A stretch of 58,358 nucleotides of DNA from DAOUCP01 sp034432155 (lineage in GTDB: Bacteria; Chloroflexota; Anaerolineae; Epilineales; Epilineaceae). The notes beneath the pieces were generated by a model. The model had not been told where the DNA came from, did not search any database, and saw only the letters and a list, made by a program, of their open reading frames with translations. How positions within the stretch are numbered: position 1 is the first letter of the stretch; each line of letters begins with the position of its first letter. A program made the position numbers and the translations under genes. The stretch covers positions 1 through 58,358 of the forward strand of contig DAOUCP010000018.1 of assembly GCA_034432155.1 (NCBI GenBank), read 5' to 3'. This document shows positions 36,004 through 43,295 of the stretch, piece after piece.

Positions 36004-36420
36004 ACGCGAACCGGTGATCCGCCGCTGGCACAGCCGCAGGCCTGCGCTAGAGGAACTTCCCGGCTGCCACGCACAGGTGGGCCCCGTGAAACAGCAAGCG
36101 GGGGCGTCGGACTGCGAGGTCCGGCGACGACAGCCGCAACAGAGAGAAGACCTGTTGGCGCGAGCCGCGCCAGCAAGGGTGAAAGCTCGTCGGGAAGGCG
36201 AGGGTGTGGTCGGCAACGATCACACGCAGGCGAGGCGACCACGGCAGCAAGGCGGGTGGGCCGGGCCACCGTCCCCGCCACGTGCGGGGACGCGTTCGGT
36301 CCCGCCGCAGCGGTAGCCGGCGAAGGCGTGCAACACGCGCCAAGTCAGGCACCGCCAGGGCTTGTGCCCTGAGACAGATGGCGGACGCGACAGAACCGGG
36401 GGTATGATCCGGTTCGCGGC
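36004..36420 (+). ncRNA. rnpB: RNase P RNA (catalytic subunit)
   Basis: About 415 nt. The ends form a perfect 10 bp P1 helix, CGCGAACCGG (36005-36014) with CCGGTTCGCG (36409-36418). Conserved blocks occur in the right order: AGAGGAACTTCCCGG (36049-36063, P4 5' strand), GCAACAGAGAG (36136-36146), AAGGGTGAAA (36175-36184), AGCAAGGC (36246-36253) and GACAGAACCGGGG (from 36389, P4 3' strand). P4 can form with a bulged U even though its 5' strand departs from the usual GGAAAGUCC, because the 3' strand changes with it. RNase P cleaves 5' leaders from pre-tRNAs. It lies between tRNA-Leu and tRNA-Arg and is probably cut from the same transcript. Exact ends are approximate. Confidence 0.88.
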
Positions 36421-36431
36421 TCGCAAGGAGG

Positions 36432-36503
36432 GCCCCCGTAGCTCAGGGGATAGAGCACCGGCCTCCGGAGCCGGCGGCGCAGGTTCGAGTCCTGCCGGGG
36501 GTA
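36432..36503 (+). tRNA. tRNA-Arg (CCG)
   Basis: 72 nt, 12 nt after rnpB. Acceptor GCCCCCG/CGGGGGT (G-U at 1-72), anticodon arm CCGGC-CTCCGGA-GCCGG. Confidence 0.95.
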
Positions 36504-36517
36504 TACACACTAGGCAC

Positions 36518-36594
36518 GGCGGCGTAGCTCAGGTGGTTAGAGCGAGCGGCTCATAATCGCTAGGTCGTTGGTTCGAATCCAACCGCCGCCACCA
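36518..36594 (+). tRNA. tRNA-Met (CAT), elongator
   Basis: Acceptor GGCGGCG/CGCCGCC, anticodon arm AGCGG-CTCATAA-TCGCT, encoded CCA at 36592-36594. G4 and G5 argue against tRNA-Ile2. Confidence 0.9.
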
Positions 36595-36622
36595 GCAGCC
36601 GGACCATGGGGTTGCACAACGA

Positions 36623-36694
36623 CGCGGGGTGGAGCAGCGGCAGCTCGTCGGGCTCATAACCCGAAGGTCGCAGGTTCGAGTCCTGCCCCCGCTA
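36623..36694 (+). tRNA. Initiator tRNA-fMet (CAT)
   Basis: 72 nt. C1 is unpaired with T72 (CGCGGGG/CCCCGCT), and three G-C pairs close the anticodon loop (TCGGG-CTCATAA-CCCGA), both initiator hallmarks. Confidence 0.95.
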
Positions 36695-36722
36695 TTCGGG
36701 CGCGTGCCTGCACGCGCTGGGG

Positions 36723-36794
36723 GCCCCTTCGTCTAGAGGCCCAGGATACTGACCTCTCAAGGCAGAGACAGGGGTTCGAATCCCCTAGGGGCTA
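36723..36794 (+). tRNA. tRNA-Glu (CTC)
   Basis: Acceptor GCCCCTT/AGGGGCT, loop CTCTCAA, T arm AGGGG-TTCGAAT-CCCCT. The anticodon stem CTGAC/GGCAG contains an A-G mismatch at 30-40. Confidence 0.88.
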
Positions 36795-36799
36795 CTGGA

Positions 36800-36873
36800 T
36801 GGGGGATAGTATAATGGCAGTACAACTGACTCTGGATCAGTAGGTCGGGGTTCGAATCCCTGTCCCCCAGCCA
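36800..36873 (+). tRNA. tRNA-Gln (CTG)
   Basis: Acceptor TGGGGGA/TCCCCCA, anticodon arm ACTGA-CTCTGGA-TCAGT, discriminator G and encoded CCA. Confidence 0.93.
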
Positions 36874-36900
36874 GAGCGTTAACAACCGGAGCGGCACCGT

Positions 36901-36991
36901 GGGGAGGTTACCATAGCCAGGTAATGGGGCGGCCTGCTAAGCCGTTGCGGGCGCAAGCCCGTCGTGGGTTCGAATCCCACCCTCTCCGCCA
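36901..36991 (+). tRNA. tRNA-Ser (GCT)
   Basis: Class II with a long variable arm (TGCGGGCGCAAGCCCGTCG). Acceptor GGGGAGG/CCTCTCC (G-U at 3-70), loop CTGCTAA, discriminator G and CCA encoded. Confidence 0.93.
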
Positions 36992-36994
36992 GGC

Positions 36995-37065
36995 GGCCAC
37001 GTCGCCAAGTGGTAAGGCAAGGGTCTGCAAAACCCTCATCGCGGGTTCGATTCCCGCCGTGGCCT
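36995..37065 (+). tRNA. tRNA-Cys (GCA)
   Basis: 71 nt. Acceptor GGCCACG/CGTGGCC, anticodon arm AGGGT-CTGCAAA-ACCCT, discriminator T as expected for Cys. Confidence 0.95.
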
Positions 37066-37068
37066 TGC

Positions 37069-37142
37069 GCCGAGGTAGCTCAGCCTGGTAGAGCACTTGA
37101 CTGAAAATCAAGGTGTCCCCAGTTCAAATCTGGGCCTCGGCA
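37069..37142 (+). tRNA. tRNA-Phe (GAA)
   Basis: 74 nt. Acceptor GCCGAGG/CCTCGGC, anticodon arm CTTGA-CTGAAAA-TCAAG, T loop TTCAAAT. Confidence 0.95.
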
Positions 37143-37151
37143 CTGCGGTAG

Positions 37152-37223
37152 TCCGGCGTCGCTCAACGGTAGAGCATCCGGCTGTTAACCGGAGGGTTAC
37201 AGGTTCGAGCCCTGTCGCCGGAG
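37152..37223 (+). tRNA. tRNA-Asn (GTT)
   Basis: 72 nt. Acceptor TCCGGCG/CGCCGGA, anticodon arm TCCGG-CTGTTAA-CCGGA, discriminator G. Confidence 0.95.
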
Positions 37224-37296
37224 CTGGGCGCCGGCCGTGGCGACGTTACGTCAAGTGAGCGTCTTCGAGGCTGGCAACTAGAGAGTATTCTCGCAG

Positions 37297-37370
37297 GGGC
37301 GATTAGCTCAGTCGGTTAGAGCACTCCTCTGATAAGGGAGAGGTCGGTGGTTCGAGTCCACCATCGCCCA
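37297..37370 (+). tRNA. tRNA-Ile (GAT)
   Basis: 74 nt. Acceptor GGGCGAT/ATCGCCC, anticodon arm CTCCT-CTGATAA-GGGAG. Confidence 0.95.
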
Positions 37371-37386
37371 TACGTCCTGGCGACGT

Positions 37387-37460
37387 GGAGATCATAGCTC
37401 AGCTGGAAGAGCGCCTGACTGTGGATCAGGAGGCCGTGGGTTCGAGCCCCACTGATCTCC
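37387..37460 (+). tRNA. tRNA-His (GTG)
   Basis: 74 nt with encoded G-1 (37387) opposite C73 (37460), the His identity pair. Acceptor GAGATCA/TGATCTC, anticodon arm CCTGA-CTGTGGA-TCAGG. Last gene of the cluster; no clear terminator follows. Confidence 0.95.
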
Positions 37461-37566
37461 CTTCTCGCTCGTTTCTGGCCCTCTTCACGCTGGCGCCTCG
37501 GCTACCCACAGGCGCAGCCCTTCGTGCTGCCGATCACGGCCAGAGCTCACCCTTCGGCTCGCTTCT

Positions 37567-37956
37567 TCAAGGCTGTTCCAGCCTTCCGAGGAGCCACTTC
37601 TTCCGCTTGACTGCAGCCTCTTTGCTCACGTATCCGTAGAACTGCTGCCATTCCTCCCGCAGTCCTATTCGTCCAAAATCCATGACGCAGTCGTCTGGAG
37701 CTAACAAAGCATTGAACTTGTATACCTTGATCTGTTCTGCATTCGTTACAATGTAGTACGATGGAGGCACTTCCTGCGCATAGGATCTTGCCTGACTGAC
37801 ATGCTCCACACTTATATCCCTTGTGCTTCTTTTTTCTTCGACAAGCAGAAGCGTATTGCGCATCTCGCGGCCGGGCCCATCAAAAACGACGCAATCTGCT
37901 TCTATGGTAATCCTCTTGGCTCTCCTGAGCAAAGTTATTGGAAAGACAATCGCCAT
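37567..37956 (-). pseudogene. HsdR N-terminal-like (PD-(D/E)XK) fragment
   Basis: 129 residues from an internal ATG at 37956. The frame is open to 38145 but would then overlap the next gene and does not look like coding sequence. It has ADCVVFDGPG followed by LLLVEEKRST, the D...E-x-K core of the type I restriction HSDR_N nuclease fold, then VEHVSQARSYAQ and YYIVTNAEQIKVYKF as in that domain. The N-terminal helix and the usual start are missing and the ATG lacks a ribosome-binding site, so I read it as a truncated remnant. Base composition is clearly lower in GC than its surroundings, suggesting transfer. Confidence 0.5.
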
Positions 37957-38089
37957 GCGCGTCGCGGACCATGGAACTTTGTTCGTAATGCAGGCGCGAC
38001 CATACGAGAGTTTCCTGTCATGCGGGACCGGCGTCAAGCCGGTTTCCGTATGGCGGCCAAACGGCTTTGGAACCGCGGCGGCCACAGAT

Positions 38090-41000
38090 TCAGGGCGCCA
38101 AGGACAATGCCGGCAAGAAGGCCCGGTGGGGTCGGCCGCGGACACTGACCCCCACCCCCAGACTATCCAGCCAGTCGCGATCGAGGTTCAGCCGGCCGTT
38201 CCCGTCCGCGTCCAAGACAATGTTGAACTCTCCAGGGCGAAGCGCCGCTGGCTCGATGGTTACCGGTCCGAGTTCGCCCTGCGCGTCGCTATGCACAGGC
38301 GTGACGCCGTCCGTGCTCAGATCCGCGAGTGGCATGTCCTTGATGGCTGTGCGGTCCGGATGGCGGATCAGATAGGCAGCAAAGGTGGCGTTGGGCGGCA
38401 GCTCGGACCCTGTGAGGAAGATGGGCTCGCCCACCTCGACACTGCGCTTTGGCTGGCCCGCTTCGTCGCTTGCGCCCAAGGGTGGGCCGCCGCTCCAGAA
38501 GCGCCACACCAGATGGCCGCCCGGCAGCCCGTCCGCGTCGCCGTCCAACGCAGTGCCGGCTCGGTCCGCGGCACGGTCGCTCACGGTGACGACATGCTCG
38601 GTGTACGGCCGGAAAGGCTCAGCCGGTGCAAAACACATCCGATCGGCTCGCCACAGGAAGGAGCCCGGCTGGCTGGGACGAAGCGTGAAGGCCTCTTCTG
38701 CGGTCCGACGATCCATGGACTTGGCGAACTGGACACACACGGCGCTCGTTGGCGGCACGTCCACGGTTTCCGGCACCGGCTCGAGGGCACTGGCCGAAGC
38801 GGGGAAGCCCACGTAGTCACGGCTGAGCGGAATGGCAGGCGCCACATCGTGCGGCTGGTCGGGCAAGGCAGCGGCAATGCGACCGGCACGCTCGGCTACC
38901 GCCCAGGCGCTGATCGCCCGGGCGGGATCGCCCAGCCGCTCCAGATCGATGTCCAGGCGCAGATCACCGGCGCCGGGACCGAGCGACCAGCTTTCCAGTT
39001 CGCCTCGCGGCACCCAAGCGCCAGCGAGCGCCGAACTCGGCGGCCATCCGCCGCGTGCCAGCCAGGCAACGGCTGACGTGGCCGGCGCGCGGTGCCCCGC
39101 CTGACCGAGAGCGCTCGGAGCCCACTGCCACAAGCTGGCAGTCGGTGTGGGATCGGACCGCGTGAGCATCACCCGATACTCCGCGCCGTCCTCGAGTGGA
39201 CGTGGCGCACCCGTCATCCAATCGTTGTCGATGTCAAGGTAGACCGAGATGTTGGTTGACCGTTCGGCGCCGAGCGTGGGGCCAAGGTCCACCAGAGCGC
39301 TGACGCGCCCCTCGTCCGGCTGGCCTAGCTGTACGCGCGCAAGCTCGTCGGCCGCTGGTTGGGATTGATCGAGAGCTGCGTAGCGTTGTCCAGCCAACTT
39401 GGTGACGGAGAGCCGCAATCCGAGGCTGCCGATCCGCGCCGGCGGGTCGATCCCGTAGTGGGCGGCAAAGCCCAGGCCGGTCGCTTCCTCGGCAGCCTGT
39501 TGCCAAGCTTCCTCGGTGAGCAGGCTCTGGAGGTCGAGGGAGTGCACCTCGCTATGGGAGGCGGAAGCCGGGTCGGCCAGGCCGCATACCGGCGGCAGCG
39601 CAACGTGGCCCAGATATCTCCCCAACGGTTCATCGCCAGCCGTCCGCAGCCGGTCGGTCAGGGACCCCAGCAGGCGGTCGAAGGTAGCCACGGAGGATCC
39701 CTGGCCCGCGGCGGCCCTGAGTTCCTCTTCGAGCCAGGCCGCCGTTGTCGCCGGGGACGTCACACTGTCGTCTTCCCAGACCAGCAAACCGATCGCCAGA
39801 TGGTTGTCCGCCGGACAAGGGGCGTGAGCCTCGTAGAGTGCGGTCAGACCCAGCATCGCGTCGGCCGTGACCGCCGGTGCGATGCGCCAGCCGCCGGCCG
39901 TCTGCTCGACGGTGCCCGAGGGGAAGGCACCACCGGCCAAGGGTCCCAGAACCCGAACCGTCGGCGCCGGCTGCCGCACCGGCGGCAAGGACCATGCCAC
40001 GAGACTCGCGGCATAAACCTCACCGCGGTCGCGCCATGCCTCACCAAGGTCGCCATTCCAGGCCAGAGCCAAGGTTTCTGCCCGGACCGCGACATGCATG
40101 CCTGCCTGCGTGGCGACGGCAGCCCGCTGCCGGTACTTGGGCGGGAAGTCGACCGCCGGCAGGGGCTGATTCGGGCCGCCGCCAACCATCACCGGCTGGG
40201 CTGCGCCCAGAATCGGCAGCCACCCTTCCCGCGCTGCCAGCGTCACGGTGTAGGTGCCGGGCGAGCGGACGGTGAAGGTGAAGACGCCGTCGGCACCGCT
40301 CTGTGTCGGCCGTTCCTCCGGTCCGGACAAGGTGAGGTGCCAGCCGGCCAGGGTCGCTTCACCGACCTCACGCATGCCATCTCCGTTGGCGTCGGCGAAG
40401 ACGACGCCGGCGATGTCGTTTGCCGGCGCGGCCACGACGTAGCTGCACGTCTCGCGGACCTGCATCACGGTGTCGCCGATCGCGGACTGGGCGTCGATCG
40501 TCAGCTTCCGCAAGCCTTCGGGCAGGGCCGCGGGTCCAGCATCGATCGCTCGATTGGCGTTGATCGGCACGCGACGCGGGCCGAAGAGGGTGCGCGCCTC
40601 GCCGCCGGCCGCGGTTTCTTCGGTGATGGTTGCCACGACATCGATGTCGCCCTCTGTCTCGACCCGGTAGGTCAAGCCGACGTTCTCGCCAACGAAGTAG
40701 ATCGGCTGCTGGCCGCTCTCGAGGCAGCCACGCTCGGTGCGGATGCTGGCTGTTTTCAGGCAACACGTGTGAACGGCCAGGGGCACCCGGACGACCGGGG
40801 ACGTTGGATCGTCGGCATCGATCCGCAGCACATCGGTAAAGGTTCCCTCTTGCAGCGGGGTGGCGTAGACCGGCACCGTGCGCGCTTCGCCGGGCGCAAG
40901 CGCAAAGCCCCCCAGGCGTACCATGCCGGGCATCCCGAAGTGGAACGCCGAGGCAACGCCCGCCTCGATGGTCAGCGCCGGCACCGTGAGGGATCGGCCG

Positions 41001-42178
41001 CCGTAGTTGCGGACGGTCAGTTGCCGCCGGCTGGTGGACCATGGGGCGGCAATCCCGAAATCGAGAAAGCCAGGCTCGACGCCGATGCGCGACGTCGTCG
41101 GCTGCAGCGCACGGTAGCTGCACATGGCGGTCGCATCCGGCGGTGGCCGAACCTGGGCTGCAAACACGCTTAGCCGCAGTCGCACCACGCCCGCACTGGC
41201 GCCGCTGGCCCCTGGCAGCTCGTACCATTGGCCGCCGGCGACCTGGTAGCTGTCGACGAGCGTAAGCGTGCGGCTGTCCGGCAGGTCCGCCTGCAAGCGG
41301 ACGCTGGCTTGGGCAAGTCCCGAGACGCGCACGCGCACCGTCGGCGCTTCGGAAGTCTCGAAGGCTGCCGACGGCTCTGTCTCCAGGCAGCCACGATCGG
41401 TAGCGAGTTCAGCGGCGACGAACTCCGATGGTGGCAGGCCCTGACGTTTGTGGATGCCGAACACCGGCGTGGCGCAAGCGCGGTCTGGGCAGCCCGCCGG
41501 GGGTACGGTGAGCGCCAAGCTCGTCGGCAGTGTGGCTTCCCACTCGGGGAGGAGACCAGCGCTCACGACATAACCGCCCGGCTCCGTAGGGGCAAAGCCG
41601 AAGCGGCCGGCCAGGTCGGTGACGGTCGTGGCCGCGCCGCTCGGGCCTTGCAGGATGACGGTCCAGCCCGCCAACCCGGCTTCTGCGGTGGGCGTCCACT
41701 GGCCGTCGTGGTCCCGGTCCTCGAAGACATAGCCTTCGATTCGTCCCCGTGTTCCCGGCTCGGGCACTGGGGCTACGTGAAGCTGGATGGTACGCTCGAT
41801 GCGCATCGTCTCGGGTACCCCAGGCAGGTACGCCCGGATGGCGATCAACCGGGCGGCTCCGGGTGGGGTCACGTCGGTGTGTTCGGGGACGAACCGCAGC
41901 CGGCCGGAAACGGTGCCACGGGCGCGCAACGGGCTGTCCAGCTCCCGGCCCAGGGTATCCACCCGGCGCAGCAACGCCGACGGCAGGTCGTCACCCATCT
42001 CGATGGCCACCGTTTGGGTGACGGGCTCAACCCGGGCGGTGAAGGTGGCTACGAACTCCTCACCCACGCTTGCCTGGCAGTCGGCGCTGCTCAGCCGACC
42101 CTCTGCCTGCGGCAAGTCGACACAGCGCCAAGGCAACGTGGCGCCGAGTTCGAGGCGCATGCCACTGGGCGAGCTCAC
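38090..42178 (-). CDS. Giant SdrD-like/choice-of-anchor/Big_5 surface protein lacking signal peptide
   Basis: 1362 residues from the GTG at 42176-42178. Domains in order, by rough position: an N-terminal beta domain; an SdrD_B/Cna-B-like domain (about 145-235, GRIEGYVFEDRDHDGQW); a choice-of-anchor D-type domain (about 365-475, FLDFGIAAPW, LRIDADDP); a second SdrD_B domain (about 590-660, IAGVVFADANGDGMRE); a long region of unknown fold; a Big_5 SbsA-like Ig domain (about 1130-1235, VCVQFAKSMDRRTAEEAF); and a tail ending FLPALSLAP. These are extracellular modules, yet no signal peptide precedes them. An in-frame TAA sits immediately before the GTG, after an 85-codon open stretch with a signal-like N-terminus. 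Confidence 0.75.
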   Translation of the reverse strand: MSSPSGMRLELGATLPWRCVDLPQAEGRLSSADCQASVGEEFVATFTARVEPVTQTVAIEMGDDLPSALLRRVDTLGRELDSPLRARGTVSGRLRFVPEHTDVTPPGAARLIAIRAYLPGVPETMRIERTIQLHVAPVPEPGTRGRIEGYVFEDRDHDGQWTPTAEAGLAGWTVILQGPSGAATTVTDLAGRFGFAPTEPGGYVVSAGLLPEWEATLPTSLALTVPPAGCPDRACATPVFGIHKRQGLPPSEFVAAELATDRGCLETEPSAAFETSEAPTVRVRVSGLAQASVRLQADLPDSRTLTLVDSYQVAGGQWYELPGASGASAGVVRLRLSVFAAQVRPPPDATAMCSYRALQPTTSRIGVEPGFLDFGIAAPWSTSRRQLTVRNYGGRSLTVPALTIEAGVASAFHFGMPGMVRLGGFALAPGEARTVPVYATPLQEGTFTDVLRIDADDPTSPVVRVPLAVHTCCLKTASIRTERGCLESGQQPIYFVGENVGLTYRVETEGDIDVVATITEETAAGGEARTLFGPRRVPINANRAIDAGPAALPEGLRKLTIDAQSAIGDTVMQVRETCSYVVAAPANDIAGVVFADANGDGMREVGEATLAGWHLTLSGPEERPTQSGADGVFTFTVRSPGTYTVTLAAREGWLPILGAAQPVMVGGGPNQPLPAVDFPPKYRQRAAVATQAGMHVAVRAETLALAWNGDLGEAWRDRGEVYAASLVAWSLPPVRQPAPTVRVLGPLAGGAFPSGTVEQTAGGWRIAPAVTADAMLGLTALYEAHAPCPADNHLAIGLLVWEDDSVTSPATTAAWLEEELRAAAGQGSSVATFDRLLGSLTDRLRTAGDEPLGRYLGHVALPPVCGLADPASASHSEVHSLDLQSLLTEEAWQQAAEEATGLGFAAHYGIDPPARIGSLGLRLSVTKLAGQRYAALDQSQPAADELARVQLGQPDEGRVSALVDLGPTLGAERSTNISVYLDIDNDWMTGAPRPLEDGAEYRVMLTRSDPTPTASLWQWAPSALGQAGHRAPATSAVAWLARGGWPPSSALAGAWVPRGELESWSLGPGAGDLRLDIDLERLGDPARAISAWAVAERAGRIAAALPDQPHDVAPAIPLSRDYVGFPASASALEPVPETVDVPPTSAVCVQFAKSMDRRTAEEAFTLRPSQPGSFLWRADRMCFAPAEPFRPYTEHVVTVSDRAADRAGTALDGDADGLPGGHLVWRFWSGGPPLGASDEAGQPKRSVEVGEPIFLTGSELPPNATFAAYLIRHPDRTAIKDMPLADLSTDGVTPVHSDAQGELGPVTIEPAALRPGEFNIVLDADGNGRLNLDRDWLDSLGVGVSVRGRPHRAFLPALSLAP

Positions 42179-42436
42179 TTACGTTACGGCGCCGCGCGCC
42201 GGCCGATCAGCGGCTGACACCGCCGCGGTGATGCGCCGCACGCCGTCTTCCACCGCCCGGAGATCGGATCGTGGGCGCCCAAGACTACCTTCGAACGCCT
42301 CGATGGCACCGGCTTGGAGCAAGGGGGGCGAACGGGCGGCAAGGAGGTAGTGGCTGCTGCCTGAGTCTGCCGCGCCGCTGGCGCTGAGGCCCACGAGGAA
42401 GCCTGCCCTTAGCAGCATTTGTACCGAAGGCTTCAC
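42179..42436 (-). CDS. 85-residue frame with signal-like N-terminus, same frame as the giant surface protein
   Basis: GTG start at 42434-42436 behind GGATGGGATAAG. It begins MKPSVQMLLRAGFLVGL, a plausible short export signal, and ends in TAA at 42179-42181. The next codon, in the same frame, is the GTG assigned as the start of the 1362-residue surface protein. It may be the true N-terminus of that protein cut off by a nonsense mutation, or a tiny coupled gene. An extended -10 promoter lies 27 nt upstream. Confidence 0.45.
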   Translation of the reverse strand: MKPSVQMLLRAGFLVGLSASGAADSGSSHYLLAARSPPLLQAGAIEAFEGSLGRPRSDLRAVEDGVRRITAAVSAADRPARGAVT

Positions 42437-42462
42437 CTTATCCCATCCACATAGCCTACAGA

Positions 42463-42471
42463 ATCATACCA
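42463..42471 (-). promoter_or_regulatory. Extended -10 promoter of surface-protein gene
   Basis: TGGTATGAT on the minus strand (TGn plus TATGAT), with no good -35. The predicted start is about 20 nt before the GTG at 42436. Confidence 0.4.
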
Positions 42472-42741
42472 CAAGGTAGGCTACCCGGCCAGGGTCAGTC
42501 GGCGCCATGGTTGACCGATCCAACCGGAGCAGGATCCAGCTCCCAGCCCCGGGATGCGCTGCGGACAGCGACCGGCGGCTCCTCGTCTCGGGGGCCATTC
42601 CGTGCCAGTCGCGCTGTGGCCTAGTGTGCCGCACCTTGCGCTTCGCACGGTAGCCCTTTGTGCCAAATCTGTGACACATCTGTGCCAAGCGGCCACGAGC
42701 GCGATCTGGCGGCCGCCCGTCGCAGGCACGGCAGTGCCCTG

Positions 42742-42770
42742 CTTACCGCCTCACGGCGGAGTGATAGAAT
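42742..42770 (+). promoter_or_regulatory. Promoter with overlapping dyad before NACHT gene
   Basis: CTTACC (42742-42747), 17 bp, TAGAAT (42765-42770) with an extended TGA. The dyad CCGCC-TCAC-GGCGG fills the spacer and could be an operator. Confidence 0.45.
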
Positions 42771-42878
42771 GGAACCAGCTCGCGCGCACGACCCCTCGCG
42801 CTCGGAACAGCGGCCCAACGCGAGCGGGGGCGTGCTGGCCGTCAGCCAACACCCCCTGTCTAGGGGCCTCATACGTCC

Positions 42879-43295
42879 ATGGATGTAAGTCGGATCACTG
42901 GCGACAGCGTTCGCAAGGCCCTGCGGGCCATTCGCTATGGCCTGCCCCTTGCGGCCAACCCCCTGTTGGAACTCGACGCACTGACGCTGCTGTTGCGTTC
43001 GGAACGCATCGCCGACGCCCAGCACAGCCGGGCGTGGCTCCTGGGCCGCTATCTGGACGATGTTGTCAGCCACGAGCTGGATCGGGCTCGTGCCGCCGCT
43101 GGCGCTCCTGTTCTGCCTGCGGGTGCGGCCGCGGGTGAGCTCGAGCAGCTTCGGACTGACTTTTCGGTCGGCAGCCCCGATCTCGAGGCTTGGAGCATCT
43201 TGCATTACCGATACCTTGGCGCCTCGCCCGGCCTGTCAAAGCAGGAGCTGTCGCAGGCGCTGACGCAGCCTATCGGACGATTGCCCGCCGCTTGA
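42879..43295 (+). CDS. N-terminal segment of NACHT-FGE protein (frame 1 of split gene)
   Basis: 138 residues, helical. It ends ...GLSKQELSQALTQ and then runs through 10 unlikely residues to a stop. The sequence that should follow (AYRTIARRLTRGCELLA, a winged-helix-like continuation) is present in another frame from about 43270. A one-base frame change between about 43255 and 43275 therefore separates this part from the NACHT protein. I consider the two a single original gene. This N-terminal region probably mediates recognition or effector coupling; no catalytic motif is seen. Confidence 0.6.
   Translation: MDVSRITGDSVRKALRAIRYGLPLAANPLLELDALTLLLRSERIADAQHSRAWLLGRYLDDVVSHELDRARAAAGAPVLPAGAAAGELEQLRTDFSVGSPDLEAWSILHYRYLGASPGLSKQELSQALTQPIGRLPAA

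Larger units (their letters stand above)
42437..42878. other. Divergent intergenic region before the NACHT gene
   Basis: 442 bp without a convincing gene. Seen here: the extended -10 of the minus-strand surface protein, TGTGACACA flanked by two GTGCCAA copies (42659-42687), and the plus-strand promoter with a CCGCC-TCAC-GGCGG dyad. Confidence 0.5.

Noticed and set aside
36014..36352. Several open frames on both strands between tRNA-Leu and tRNA-Arg
   Set aside because: The region folds and aligns as RNase P RNA; the frames are chance products of high GC.
37300..38100. Genomic island attachment site at tRNA-His
   Set aside because: The low-GC remnant is suggestive, but I found no integrase and no repeated tRNA 3' end within the window.
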